From Beta vulgaris subsp. vulgaris (Eukaryota; Streptophyta; Magnoliopsida; Caryophyllales; Amaranthaceae), in assembly GCF_026745355.1 (NCBI RefSeq), contig NC_079210.1, positions 24,156,493 to 24,220,492 on the forward strand: DNA of 64,000 bases, in the 5' to 3' direction. Numbering within the stretch: position 1 is the stretch's first letter; the number at the start of each line of letters is the position of its first letter. Made by a program: the position numbers and the translations under genes. This document shows, piece after piece, positions 21,397-31,323 of this stretch. Below the pieces are notes generated by a model. It was not told the origin of the DNA. It saw nothing but the letters and a program-made list of their open reading frames with translations, and made no database searches.

Positions 21397-21489
21397 GTAA
21401 CGTCTCTCAAACTTATTATACCTCGATTTCTTCTTCATTTCTTCTTCACTATCTCTCTCTGAAGAACAGTTGCTGCTGCTGCTGCTTTT

Positions 21490-21798
21490 TACCACCGCGA
21501 CTGCCGCCTCCTCTACTCACTCACCGACTGCCGCCCCTCTACTCTTTTTCTCATCTGCACAGGTATTTTTTCTATTTTCCTTTTTTTCGATTGAATTGAG
21601 ATTTTTGCTTAATAAATTAAAAATCTTGGTTTCAATTTTGGGGTTGTTGTTTCGATCTGAATTTGGGGTGAAAATTTAAAATTTGGGTGGGTTATTCGGG
21701 TGGATTAGGGGATTTGGGTTCATAAACTAGTTCGAATTTTGTGGGGGCTTTATACTTTTGTTCAAAATTTTTGAAATAAATCGAATTTGGGGGTTAAA
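21490..21798 (+). repeat. Direct repeat, copy 1 (about 0.3 kb)
   Basis: Starts TACCACCGCGACTGCC and runs through CTCATCTGCACAGGTA, a GGGTGGGTTATTCGGGTGG motif and AATCGAATTTGGGGGTTAA. It matches 22305-22603 with few differences. It looks like a 5' leader with a splice donor (CACAG|GTATTT) after the first 60-70 bases. Confidence 0.85.
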
Positions 21799-22304
21799 TT
21801 TCAAATGGCCACATACTCATATCGTGTCTGATTGGACAAATTTAAGATTTTGATCTATCAAATGTACCATGTAAGTGATATAACCATCTATCCAGTTTAA
21901 GATCAATGAAACCCAAACAAATATTTTGGCTTGGCCTTGAAAGAATAAGTTGCAAATAATTCAGGAAGGAAAGAGTAATTAAAGTAGTTTTTGGTTTAGT
22001 TTTTAGGTGAGATTGATATGTAATTCTTCACTCTGTTGCTTTTCTCTTTGCATTTGATCTTCCTCCCCACTTTGAATTACGAGAGTGCTTTTTCATAGAG
22101 CAAGAAGCCACCGTATATAGAGCTTCTTGGATTTTTTTTTTTTTGTTTTCTTGCTGGTCGAGAACTAATATAGCTTGTCTCAGCTAGTGGGTCAAGGCTC
22201 GTGGATTCCTTCGAAGTTTTATGCTAGCTGTATCTTATTGTGTATTTTGTTGTCTTCTAGTCACTTCTATTTGCTGCTAGTGTTTTGGGATTAGCATATG
22301 GCAT
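21799..22304. other. CACTA interior spacer between direct repeats
   Basis: About 500 bp with no recognised gene or repeat; T-rich, no long open frame. Confidence 0.4.
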
Positions 22305-22603
22305 TACCACCGCGACTACCTCTACTCACTCACCGACGGTCCTTCACTCTTTTTCTCATCTGCACAGGTATTTTTTCTGTTTTCCTTTTTTTCGATTGAA
22401 TTGGGATTTTTGCTTAATAAGTTGAAAATCTTGGTTTCAATTTTGGGGTTGTTGTTCCGATCTGAATTTGGGGTGGAAATTTCGAATTTGGGTGGGTTAT
22501 TCGGGTGGATTAGGGGATTTGGGTTCATAAACTAGTTCGAATTCTATGGGGGTTTTATACTTTTCTTCAAAAATTTTGGAATAAATCGAATTTGGGGGTT
22601 AAT
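22305..22603 (+). repeat. Direct repeat, copy 2
   Basis: Second copy of the leader-like unit at 21490-21798, in the same orientation, about 815 bp downstream. It has short deletions in the CT-rich start and scattered substitutions. Confidence 0.85.
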
Positions 22604-22956
22604 TTTGGGGTAACATCCTGCATATCATACTTTAAACTTTTGTGCTCGAGATTCCGATCTCATCGTCGCTGGCCATTGGAAAATCGGAACCTATTGGTTT
22701 TAGTCTTTGCGACTGTCAATCGTAAGAACTATCCAAAACATGAAAGTCCTTTGCTTAAAAATCACCCACGTGAACTTGTGTATCATCTAGAGAGCCAAAT
22801 TTATGGCCAAGCCTCCCCTCGTCCGCATCATGTTAATGAACTTCCTTCCCCCAGGCTTTTCAATTAGAGCTCTTTCACGTTTTGTGAATGATTCTGAGAA
22901 CAGTGACATTCTTGATTTATTCGTTCAAACACCAGATTCAGAGCAAAATGATGTAT
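22592..22956 (+). pseudogene. Unrecognised open segment in the CACTA element
   Basis: A plus-strand frame to 22867 reads, among others, NRKNYPKHESPLLKNHPRE and LVYHLESQIYGQASPRP, which look protein-like and unlike the low-complexity surroundings. A shifted frame continues about 22870-22953 with FVNDSENSDILDLFVQTPD and ends near a GT donor-like site. I do not recognise the family. By analogy with its neighbours it may be a fourth captured gene fragment with a frameshift; this is inference. Confidence 0.35.
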
Positions 22957-23197
22957 GTATATATGCTTTTTTGCAGTAATATGCTTAGGGGATTACTTAT
23001 TATGTAGTTCCTGAAGTTTAAAATACTAGTGATTTGCTTTGGTAACCCGGTCTATTTCAATTATGTAAGAGCTTTTTTAGATTTTTCCGGGCCTTCTTTT
23101 CCTCTCCTTGCTTGCTTACTTAACTCTTACTATGCAGGATGTAAGAAAGACCATTCTGAGGCATGTCGTTTAGTTCAGCAACATTAACATTAGCATT

Positions 23198-24176
23198 CCT
23201 TCGCTGAACCCATCATCTGCGTGAACGCTGCAATAGCCTCAGCCACAGAGGATAAATTCTGAGGCATGTCGTTTATTTCAGCAACATTAGCATTCAACTT
23301 TGCATTGATCTGCTGCACAATGTTGGGCAGACACTTGGAGATTATGTTAGCCTGTATATAATCTCCAAGTGTCTGATTGGATTTCTCGGAAATCGTCGAC
23401 GCTGTCATTGCTGAGTTTTTTCTACCTTCACTCTCACAGGTTATTAGCTTTCTCTTCCCTCTCTCAACTTCATTATAAAAGTTCTTGTAAAAAAAACTTC
23501 ACTACAAAAGTTGAAACTTTAATTGTTTAGTCTGATTGGATTTTGGTTTTAAAGCTTAATGGTTAGTTTCATTGAACATTATTATATTTGTGCTTTTTCT
23601 TTCTTTCTTATAATTACTTACACTCCTTATTCGACCTAATTGTGATGTAGACTCATGATATACAATTTAAATTGTTAGTGAATTGTTAATTGCGTGGTTG
23701 ATTTTAATTCTTTAAATTTATAGACTTTTAATTAAAGTCTTGAAATCTTCAGTTGGTCAATTGTTACCTGTTAGTGATTGTGTATTGTTAGTAAATCACT
23801 ACTTGTTTGAATTGGTAGTGAATTATAAAATTTTGTAAATCACAAACTTTGCATTCTGAACCAATCTTTGAGCCAACACCGGGACCCCCACAATCGACTC
23901 ATTGATCCTAGACAGCAAAGGGTGGGACCCAAACAGTCTTTCCTCCTCTAACCGTGCTTCCTCGTACGTTTCTTCCCCAATCCTGTTCCTTACGCAGACA
24001 TACCCTAGACCGATACTGATATCATCATTTGTAACCTTCTCTAACAGGCCTTCTGGAGCCTTATCAGGTTTTGGGACAACAGCAAGAGTCCTTTGCCTAG
24101 TTTTATCAACACTCTGTGACATCATTATTGATTCACAAGTTGAAAAATCTAATGTTGCTGATAGAACATTCAATTA
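23198..24176 (-). pseudogene. Captured dynamin-related protein 4 (DRP4) fragment in two parts
   Basis: The minus strand 24173-23856 reads NVLSATLDFSTCESIMMSQ, VDKTRQRTLAVVPKPDKAP, GYVCVRNRIGEETYEEARL, HPLLSRINESIVGVPVLAQ: the distal GTPase region and start of the middle domain of plant DRP4-type dynamins. A second part, 23357-23198, reads IQANIISKCLPNIVQQINA and EINDMPQNLSSVAEAIAAF. In the family these parts are adjacent (…RLVQ then IQA…). Here about 500 bp of unrelated sequence separates them, ending in an 18-bp perfect palindrome. The canonical TKxD GTP-binding motif is altered to PKPD. Dynamins remodel membranes; this fragment cannot. Part of the second segment is also duplicated at 23158-23200. 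Confidence 0.87.
23328..23375. repeat. 18-bp perfect inverted repeat at the DRP4 break
   Basis: CAGACACTTGGAGATTAT (23328-23345) and ATAATCTCCAAGTGTCTG (23358-23375) are exact reverse complements separated by 12 bases. One arm is native DRP4 coding sequence and the other is an inverted copy at the boundary of the foreign insert. Confidence 0.9.
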
Positions 24177-24194
24177 TGGATTGTCATTTACACT

Positions 24195-24350
24195 ATACAC
24201 TTACACATGCACATAGACCATATCCATACCACATACACATACCCCATACCACATACCCATACACTTACACATACACCTACAATATACCCATACACCTACA
24301 CTTACACCCCATACCCATGCACCATACACATACACCATACCCTTACCTAT
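24195..24350 (+). repeat. ACACATACC-type microsatellite
   Basis: About 155 bp of imperfect CATAC/ACACAT/CCATAC repeats with no Gs in long stretches. The apparent open frames over it are low-complexity artefacts. It sits directly beside the DRP4 fragment. Confidence 0.85.
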
Positions 24351-24477
24351 AATATGTTCATGCATATCAGTTCAACTTTGCTGTACAAGAGATTTGAGTC
24401 CAGTTAGAAATGAATTAGGGCTAAATTAAGAATATAAGGAGAAATAATCTGACCCTCATAATCTTGTTCTTGTCTAG

Positions 24478-24634
24478 TTTTCCACATATAATAATCAAAG
24501 GCCCATACGGAGCACCATCACAGAATTACAAGAAGTATGACATTCTATTGCTCATTGGACTCGGCATTGGAGCAACTCCCTTCATCAGCATTCTTAAGGA
24601 TCTCTTAAATAACTTGAAGGATACCAGTTCACAG
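24478..24634 (+). pseudogene. Captured respiratory burst oxidase (RBOH) exon fragment
   Basis: The plus strand reads [18 protein letters not shown] and [20 protein letters not shown], then LLNNLKD. This is the start of the NADPH-binding domain of plant NADPH oxidases (GPYGAP and GxGIGATP motifs). It is preceded by a CTAG acceptor-like site and followed by CACAG|GTGTTGG, a possible donor, so it looks like one exon. The full enzyme is about 900 residues and makes superoxide at the plasma membrane; this piece has about 50. A short stretch at 24710-24750 after a GCAG could be a further exon, but I cannot assign it. Confidence 0.85.
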
Positions 24635-25279
24635 GTGTTGGATCTGTGAAACGCTGCTCATCAACATCTATTCTTATTTCTGATGTGTGTGTTTCTGAAA
24701 AAATGCAGGATATTGAGAGCAGAAAAGGGCCTCAAAGATTTTTGGTATAGTTTTGCAATTTCCAGATTTATGTTCTTTTTATTTTGCAATTATTGATCTT
24801 TTTTTTGGGTTGAATTTGCAGACTGAATTGCGTTCAAGTTGAAGTTTTATGTTGAAGATTCACTGAAGGTTGAATGTCGGTTGAAGATGGAATTTCTACA
24901 TATTTTTTATTTTTTTTTATTTCATCTTCTGAATGTTTGTTTCAATTCGTCAAAATTGTTAGTAATAAGATTATATTTCTAGTTTCCTTTATTTATTTAT
25001 TTTTGTGGATGTAAGAATGTGCTTGTAACTGTTACCGTACTAATAACACAATGTTGACGCTTACAAGTGTCTATATAGTAGCTTCAAATTGCGACATATT
25101 CAATTGCAATGATGCTAAAAAGCCTCAACATTTTCGAAGCCTATGAGTGTCGTTAATTATCGATGGCTAAATGTTCGCTGCTCCTTTAGGGAGTCAATAA
25201 TTTTTTATTTCGATGCTTATAAACGTCAAAAATTCCCAAAAAAAATTATCGAAAATGTGGAAATTCTAGTTATTGTTGC

Positions 25280-25740
25280 ATCTAAAAACATCCTTTAGCG
25301 ACAGACTTATGGTTGCATTAGGTGCAACTTAAAATTAGAGACAAACTTATGGGTGCCTTTAAATATAAATGGTCTTATCACCAACGTAACATGTGTGCCC
25401 CAAAAATATGGCATTAGAGGCAACCTATAATTAGCGACTGCCTGATGGTCGCCTCTAAATGTAAGTGGCTTTAGCAACAATTCAAGTTTTGTGCCTCAAA
25501 AAGGTGGGATTAGGGGCAACCAACAATTAGCAACACCATAACTTGTTTGTCTCTAAAAGGTGGCATTAGGGGCAACCAACAATTAGCAACACCATAACTT
25601 GTCTGTCTCTAAAAGGTGGCATTAGGGGCAACCTATAATTAGCGACGGACTAATTAGAGGCAGCGAGAAAATTGCTTCTAAACACCATTAGAGGCTACAA
25701 ATATATATATATTTAGATGCAATTTTGGATTGCCTCTATA
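25280..25740 (-). repeat. 3' subterminal repeat array of the CACTA element
   Basis: Repeats of GGCATTAGGGGCAACC, AATTAGCAACACCATAAC and GTCTCTAAAAGGT, with two almost identical tandem copies of about 62 bp near 25497-25620. The core TTAGAGGC/TTAGGGGC is the inverse of the GCCTCTAA motif of the 5' array, as expected for CACTA subterminal regions. Confidence 0.85.
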
Positions 25741-25762
25741 TGTAGTTTTTTTTGTAGTGATC

Positions 25763-26110
25763 CAAAACAAAAAGTCTAGCATTACAAAAACCATTACCAC
25801 AAAACACCATTTCTGGTTAATACAAGTTTATCAGATTCAAAAGCTAACTTAATCCCATCTTTGTTTAAAAGAGAACCAAAAATAAGATTTCTGCGGATGT
25901 CAGGAACATGCAAAATATTCTACAAAGCAATGATTTTCCCGGATATTAATTTTAGGAAAACCTTTCCTTTTCCTGAAACACTCATAGTGCTTGGGTTGCC
26001 CATGAAAACGCATTCTGATTCTGGAACTTTGTTGTAGTCCTAGAACATTTCCTTGTTGGATCAGATATGATGGGTTGCACCAGTATCCACGATTCATTTA
26101 GAAACATTGC
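25763..26110 (-). pseudogene. Copia C protease
   Basis: A minus frame around 26060-26085 reads IVDTGATHHI, the Copia aspartic protease active site, flanked by stops. Another frame shows NGVFCGNGFCNARLFVLD near 25790, leading into the GAG-pre-integrase. The 25900-26097 open frame is a shifted reading of the same segment. Confidence 0.8.
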
Positions 26111-26636
26111 TTACTAGATTGACCTCAAACACCACAACAGCAATGATGTCATCTTCAACAAGGTTGGCTTGAGCTTTGTTATCTTTGGCTTTATTTGGAT
26201 CTTATTTCCTTTGACGGCAATCCTTGGTAACATGCCCATACTTACCACAAATGAAACAACTTCCCTTAAATTTACCTTTTTCCTTGAAGGTGTTGTAATT
26301 CTGCCTTGTACCATGGAACTGATTCTGACCCTTACCTTTTGATCCTTTACATGCAACAACCTTATTTTCCACAAGATTAGCAGCAGAAGAAGAAGAATGA
26401 TCAACTTATTTCGCTTTGATTTGGACACGGTTTCGCTCCTCAATCTTAATGTGGGAAACTAACTCATGAAGGGTAAAGTCTTTCGGTCTATGTTTTAAGG
26501 AATGAACAAAAGCCTCCCAGAAAGAAGGCAATTTTTCAAGTAAACAATTGCCTTGGAAAAGATCAGGATTAGCCATACCCTCAGCGACAATATCAGCACA
26601 TAGATGTTCATACTCATGAACTTGATCAAGCATAGG
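26111..26636 (-). pseudogene. Copia C Gag C-terminal part with zinc knuckle
   Basis: Frame 26406-26633 reads VHEYEHLCADIVAEGM, LPSFWEAFVHSLKHRPKDF and TLHELVSHIKIEERNR, the conserved end of the UBN2 Gag domain. Further on, in another frame, the CCHC knuckle CFICGKYGHVTKDC occurs at about 26219-26260. At least one frameshift lies between. The N-terminal half of Gag is absent. Confidence 0.8.
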
Positions 26637-26750
26637 TCAATAACCGCAATCCTTCAAAATTATTAAGGGTTGCTACGGCAAGGGATGCGGTAAAAAAACG
26701 CAGCCCTTATGCCACTTTTGACCGCAATTCTTGGCTTTTTTCCTGTAGTG
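26637..26750 (-). mobile_element. Truncated CACTA-type end
   Basis: The minus strand from 26750 reads CACTACAGGAAAAAAGCC followed by GCGGT-containing subterminal repeats (GCGGTCAAAAG, GCGGTTATT). Only about 114 bp are kept next to Copia C Gag. The other end was not found. Confidence 0.5.
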
Positions 26751-28159
26751 TTTCGAAACAATTCATCAGCGTCGAGGATTGGCATACCCTCCATTAGCAC
26801 TTCAAAGATAGCAATGTGTGATAAACACTTCCTTCTCTTTCTTTAATATCCCATTATCAGGAGATATCAGATCATTATATTTGCAATATGTAGGTGTCAA
26901 CAAGTTTTACTATCTTATTTCAAATTCTATACATTTAAGTAAAGGATATTCGACAAACATTGTGAAGTGATTGACTTGTGATGTCAGAAAGAAGCCAAGA
27001 CTTCATACATGTGGTAATGATAAAGATGTAGCAAGAGCGTATTCTTTTAGACCTCCTATCAAACACTACCAACATAATCAACAAATTTCATGCGTACCAA
27101 AGCCCTATTCTTTTTACCATTAATTACTAACGAGTTACAAGCTAAGTCTAATAATTCCAGTATAAGGTCAACTATTTAGATAAGTTCAATTCAAGGAAAA
27201 GAGATTCAAATAAGTCCTATTTATGGTGAATAAGATCAGGTTCAGACATAAATATATTAAGTTCAGAGCTAAACAATAAGTTTAATCTAGAGACGATTAA
27301 ATAATTCATGTTAATGCTAAACAAGTTTAACTAGTGTTAAGGCTAACAAGTATAGGAGTCTTCAAGTAAAAAGAACATGACATGAGGTAGCAAGCTGGCA
27401 AAGCCACCCCCTTGGTAAAAGGAAGAAAGAATTTCACGTACAATGAGCCATAAGCAAAGATGAGAGTCCTGTTCTAAAAGAGATGTATAAGTAACACAAG
27501 GCAATTGACTTAAAGAAAATCCTGGAATTGAAACTCCTAAATTTATAAAATAGGAGTAAAGTGTTGAACAACATGAGAAGTTAACTAAACAAACTTAGAT
27601 TTGAAAATGAAATAGAAGAAACAAGAACGAAAAGAACAAACAAGGAAGAAATTACCAAAAAAAAATGGAACCTCTGACCTCTTTAGAATATGGAACAACC
27701 TCACCCTCTTCTTCCTCTTGATTAACTTTGCAAACTAATTTACCAAAAATTTTGTTGAGACCTTGGACCAAGAAAGAGAAAAATCAAGTTCCTATTTTAT
27801 TACGTCCCCCGATCGCCATTGATGCAAGTTTCGGATTGCAAAGGTCTTATTTACCCATTGTTGCATCATCAATTGATGCACCTTCTGAAAAAACCCAAGA
27901 AATTTTTAGAGGAGAAAGGATCGAGAAAGAGCAGAGAGAAAAAGGCGAGAAGAATCGAGGAATCTGAGAACAAGGATAAAGAAAGTGAGAATAGAGAGAG
28001 AATCGGAATGGTGTTTGCTTAACGCAAGTTGAGCAGTGAGAAATTGACGAGAGTTGAAGAAGCAATAACAAAGAGAAGAAAGAGAGAAAGAGTAGTTAAG
28101 TTGGTGTTTGTTGGGCTGGATCAATGTTTCGGGTCACCTGAAGTCTTAGACTCCTAGCA
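26751..28159. other. No recognised gene; leader-like CT-rich block on minus strand
   Basis: AT-rich DNA without recognisable protein. 27680-28110 read on the minus strand is CT-rich with TCTCTCTTTCTTCTC runs, like a plant leader. The short open frames at 27728-27967 (plus) and 27847-28124 (minus) show no family resemblance. It may be the interior of the CACTA-type element that ends at 28291. Confidence 0.3.
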
Positions 28160-28291
28160 GATTTTATCAAGTACTTCGAATAACCGGAGCACTTGTTTGC
28201 TTGTTATTAAAAATTTGAATTTAGGTACTTCAAGTGCTGCATTTTGTACAAAACCGGAGCACTTTAGCACTTGGGGTTTTTTCCACTAGTG
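28160..28291 (-). mobile_element. CACTA-type end with subterminal repeats
   Basis: The minus strand from 28291 reads CACTAGTGGAAAAAACCCC followed by AAGTGCTCCGGTTTTGT and GCACTTGAAGTACC units, repeated again to 28160. The form is that of a CACTA terminus. Its partner end and a target duplication were not found. Confidence 0.6.
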
Positions 28292-29344
28292 TCTTAGGCC
28301 TATGATGTTGACTTAACCAACTAATATCCACTTTACCCACTAATAGACACTTGCACGTTCTTAGATGCTTCAAGCCAAACACATTTTAGCCCACTAACTG
28401 AATTAGAACACATGCCTTATTGTTTTTACACATTTTATTCCTTAAAATACTCTAACTAATCCGATTTTAAACCTAGATATTTATTTAACTAAAAATCTAA
28501 CTAATTCCTTAGAATTATGGCATGAACGATACGAGTCCCGCACACCTAACAAAAATAAATAACCTAACTAATCCTTATAACAATGTAGTAGGGTAAGGTC
28601 GGGTCGATCCATAGAGAGAAAATTGTTCTATGATTATTAGCGCTTAATTTACACTAAGACTAAAGGATATTAATGTCAATGATGGTCGAATCAACTATAC
28701 TAATCAATAAACTATAGAGTTAAGTATCACCACTAGCATGAATTAATACATGATAATAATTCATATCCCTAACTAAGCAATTTAATGTTCAAAAGGAAAT
28801 GTACACCTTATTAATACTATAAACCTCTCCCGAGTATCTATGACTACTCTCACTCTCGTTGAATCATGCAAATTAAAAAATTTAACTTGACACTCTAACT
28901 TCCTAGCAATCGATTGTACCTACTCCTGTGAAGAACCTCACGTCCTTAATTGAAATACTCAAATCCGTCAAAACCTAATTTTCAATGTGATCAAGACACT
29001 GGAATGATTACAATACTAATTGCACAATCAATTAAGCAAGAACAAATAAACAACTAATTTGAAAAATTTTACAGGAATACATCGCATATATATCATGGAT
29101 ATAGTTTGCTTAACCTTAGATTAGAAAACTATGTATTCACATATAAGAATCTGATAAACTAAAGAAAATATAAAAGAAAACATAAATAAGAATAAAAAAT
29201 ATAAAAGAGGAGAAATACTTGAATCGGTGATGAAAGATGAAGTCTTGAATTCATACTTGAAGAACATAAAGAAACTCTCCTAACAAAATTAAATATTACG
29301 TCTAAAATCTGAGAAAGAGAGAGAGCCTCAATTATAATTGATTC

Positions 29345-29345
<1 letters not shown>
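28292..29345. other. Intergenic, no gene recognised
   Basis: AT-rich sequence with a GGGTCGGGTCGATCCATAG string (about 28600) of the kind seen in unclassified plant repeats. No open frame worth reporting. Confidence 0.4.

Positions 29346-29420
<75 letters not shown>
29346..29420. repeat. (AT)n microsatellite
   Basis: About 37 uninterrupted AT units. Length is likely to vary between individuals and to be unreliable in the assembly. Confidence 0.95.
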
Positions 29421-29422
<2 letters not shown>

Positions 29423-30875
29423 ACTACAGACCTCAATGCAAATTAAGGAGAGATGTTCTATGTCAGATTAGGAATCGATGCAGATATCAAGCTATGTAAG
29501 AGATATCTGAGGCACATGGCCCTTGAGCCGCAGTACCAACAACACCATTTGCATCGCATGTTGGGCTATGTGCGATGCAAATCAACCATTTTGTATTAAA
29601 AAAAGTGAATTTGTGTCGGTTGTTGCAATTACATACGACGTAAATCAACCATTTTTTTATCAAAAATAAAAATAAAAATACCTTCATCCCAACAAATCAT
29701 CAGTTTACACCAAAGAGTTTGCATACTAATAGTGCAAATATGACATTCAAATGGCGTTAAAGCCATCTGAATATATTAAAGGCATTACAATGAAGGACAA
29801 AAATAAAATATTTTTCAGTTTTCTTTCACTTTACAACAAAATTAGGCCAAAAATTACAATATGTCACTTGCATTGTACCCCCAAAATTAATAAAATTAGA
29901 TTTGAACTCATGATCGAAACAAAAACTTTTTCACGAATTTCCAGCAATGTCGGTGGGTTTTCTTCTTGGACGATTTTGTTAAATCTGATAAGTGAGGAGT
30001 GTTGTGATACTTCCCATTCGATCAACCTATGTAAAAAATAGGAAAAGAAATTTTTTAAAAATAAATGATAATTACACATAATTAAGTAAGATTCAAGAAC
30101 TAAAGAGAGGAATAAATGAGCCTCCGGGAGAGATGCTGAGAAGAGAAGAAGAAGAACCATAAACCACCAAAAATCGCCGACCAAATTTGAGCAAATCTAA
30201 TTTTGACAAAATCTCTATCTTAAATAAACAAATGAAATTGGAGCAAATCTGGCGCGTGTTCGTCTTCGGTGGAGAATGAAATTGGAGAAAATGAACGACG
30301 ATGGCTTCTTATTAGTGCTTCACAAACGAACGACTGAACAGACTGAGACGAGGAATGAAATTGGTGCAAATTTCGTCCGTGTTTGTCGTTGCTCTATATT
30401 CTAGAGAGAGGAGATTAGAAAGATTTTAAGGAGATTGAAGAAGGGGTGGAAGATTGAGCGGCGTTTAAAGAGAGAGAATAAGAGTTTTAGGTTAAAGAGA
30501 AATGAGTTGGGAGCGAGTTAAAAGGTAATAAGTGGGATGTGGGCAAATCTGCATCGGATGGACCCAGATGATCTGCGCAAATCCCCTAATACAATCATCT
30601 GCGTCTCACGTAGCAAAGCATTCAACGCAAATCGCTTGTTCATTGCGCCCGTTTGGTTTAGTTATTTGCGTCGAATATAGCAAAGCATCCGACGCACATG
30701 ATTTTCCCACCCATTTGCTTTAAGTATTTGTGTCAAATGCACCTCATATCCGACACACAGGAAGCATAATTTGCATCGCATTCAACACCCATATGACGTA
30801 AATGATACTTCTACGTTAGTTCACCAGTTGTACGACGCAATTTATGAGATGGAAATCAACATTTTTCTACTAGTG
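29421..30875 (-). mobile_element. Non-autonomous CACTA-like element, left end not resolved
   Basis: The right end read on the minus strand is CACTAGTAGAAAAATG. Subterminal repeats around GCGTCGxATG/GACGCAAAT fill 30530-30840 and reappear inverted at 29500-29660 (CATTTGCATCGCATG, GCGATGCAAATC). This arrangement of inverted subterminal arrays around about 0.9 kb without a gene is typical of small CACTA derivatives. A left CACTA terminus was not found, so the left limit is a guess. Confidence 0.55.
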
Positions 30876-30980
30876 ATTGAAAAAGATTTTGAAAATTCTA
30901 TGTTATTTCAAATAGTGCCAAGATTCGAATTGGAAATATCAATAAGGAACGAAGATTAATCATAATATATTATATTCATA

Positions 30981-31229
30981 CTCCTTTCATTTAAGTTCTT
31001 CTCACTTTCCATTTTAGGGTGTTCGCTAAAGTTCTTCCCACCATATGGACCAACTATTTTTTACTACTATCACAATCACATCATCTCTCCTATTGAAAAA
31101 TGATAAAGTATCCACTTGCGCACTATCATTCTATTTAAAAAGTAATACATGACCCATTGCATACTCTATCTCCTATTTTTCTTAGTTTTTGGAGGTATAG
31201 TAAATAAGTAGAACTTTTTGGAACATAGG
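30981..31229. mobile_element. Stowaway-like MITE candidate
   Basis: About 249 bp flanked by TA on both sides. It starts CTCCTTTCATTTAAGTTCTTC and its other end read inversely is CCTATGTTCCAAAAAGTTCTAC, resembling the CTCCCTCCGTCCC...AAGTTC ends of Stowaway/Mariner MITEs. The inverted repeat is imperfect. Confidence 0.45.
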
Positions 31230-31323
31230 TAACATTTTTTTTTAAAAAAAAAGAAGTTTTACATACAAATAAAAGTTTGCAATACTGTATTATATGAAAT
31301 GTTTTTAATAAAAAGCTATAAAG

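Larger units (their letters stand above)
16872..25759 (+). mobile_element. CACTA (En/Spm) transposon carrying host gene fragments
   Basis: The element starts CACTACAAAAAAAAAATGG and ends TTTTTTTTGTAGTG. Both ends share CACTACAAAAAAAA and then ATAGAGGCA, as inverted repeats. The flanking ATC (16869-16871 and 25760-25762) is a perfect 3-bp target duplication, the size made by CACTA transposases, and Copia C coding sequence continues on both sides. Length is 8888 bp. Both ends have subterminal arrays with the TCTCTAAA/TTAGAGGC motif. No TNPD/TNP2-like transposase was recognised, so it is probably non-autonomous. Inside are pieces of PP2C, DRP4 and RBOH genes and a 0.3-kb direct repeat. The strand is arbitrary. 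Confidence 0.93.
25760..26636 (-). mobile_element. Copia element C, gag and protease part
   Basis: The 5'-ward half of the Copia interrupted by the CACTA element. Reading continues from Gag (26636) through the zinc knuckle and protease to the GAG-pre-integrase that resumes at 16868. The upstream Gag, primer site and LTR are missing: at 26637 the sequence changes to a CACTA-type end. Confidence 0.85.

Noticed and set aside
24116..24407. His/Tyr/Pro-rich open frames.
   Set aside because: Product of the CATACC microsatellite.
27728..28124. Open frames on both strands of a leader-like block.
   Set aside because: Low complexity (Lys/Glu or Ser/Phe rich) with no homologous pattern.
29346..29420. 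Possible AT-rich origin or cruciform.
   Set aside because: A simple (AT)n microsatellite explains it.
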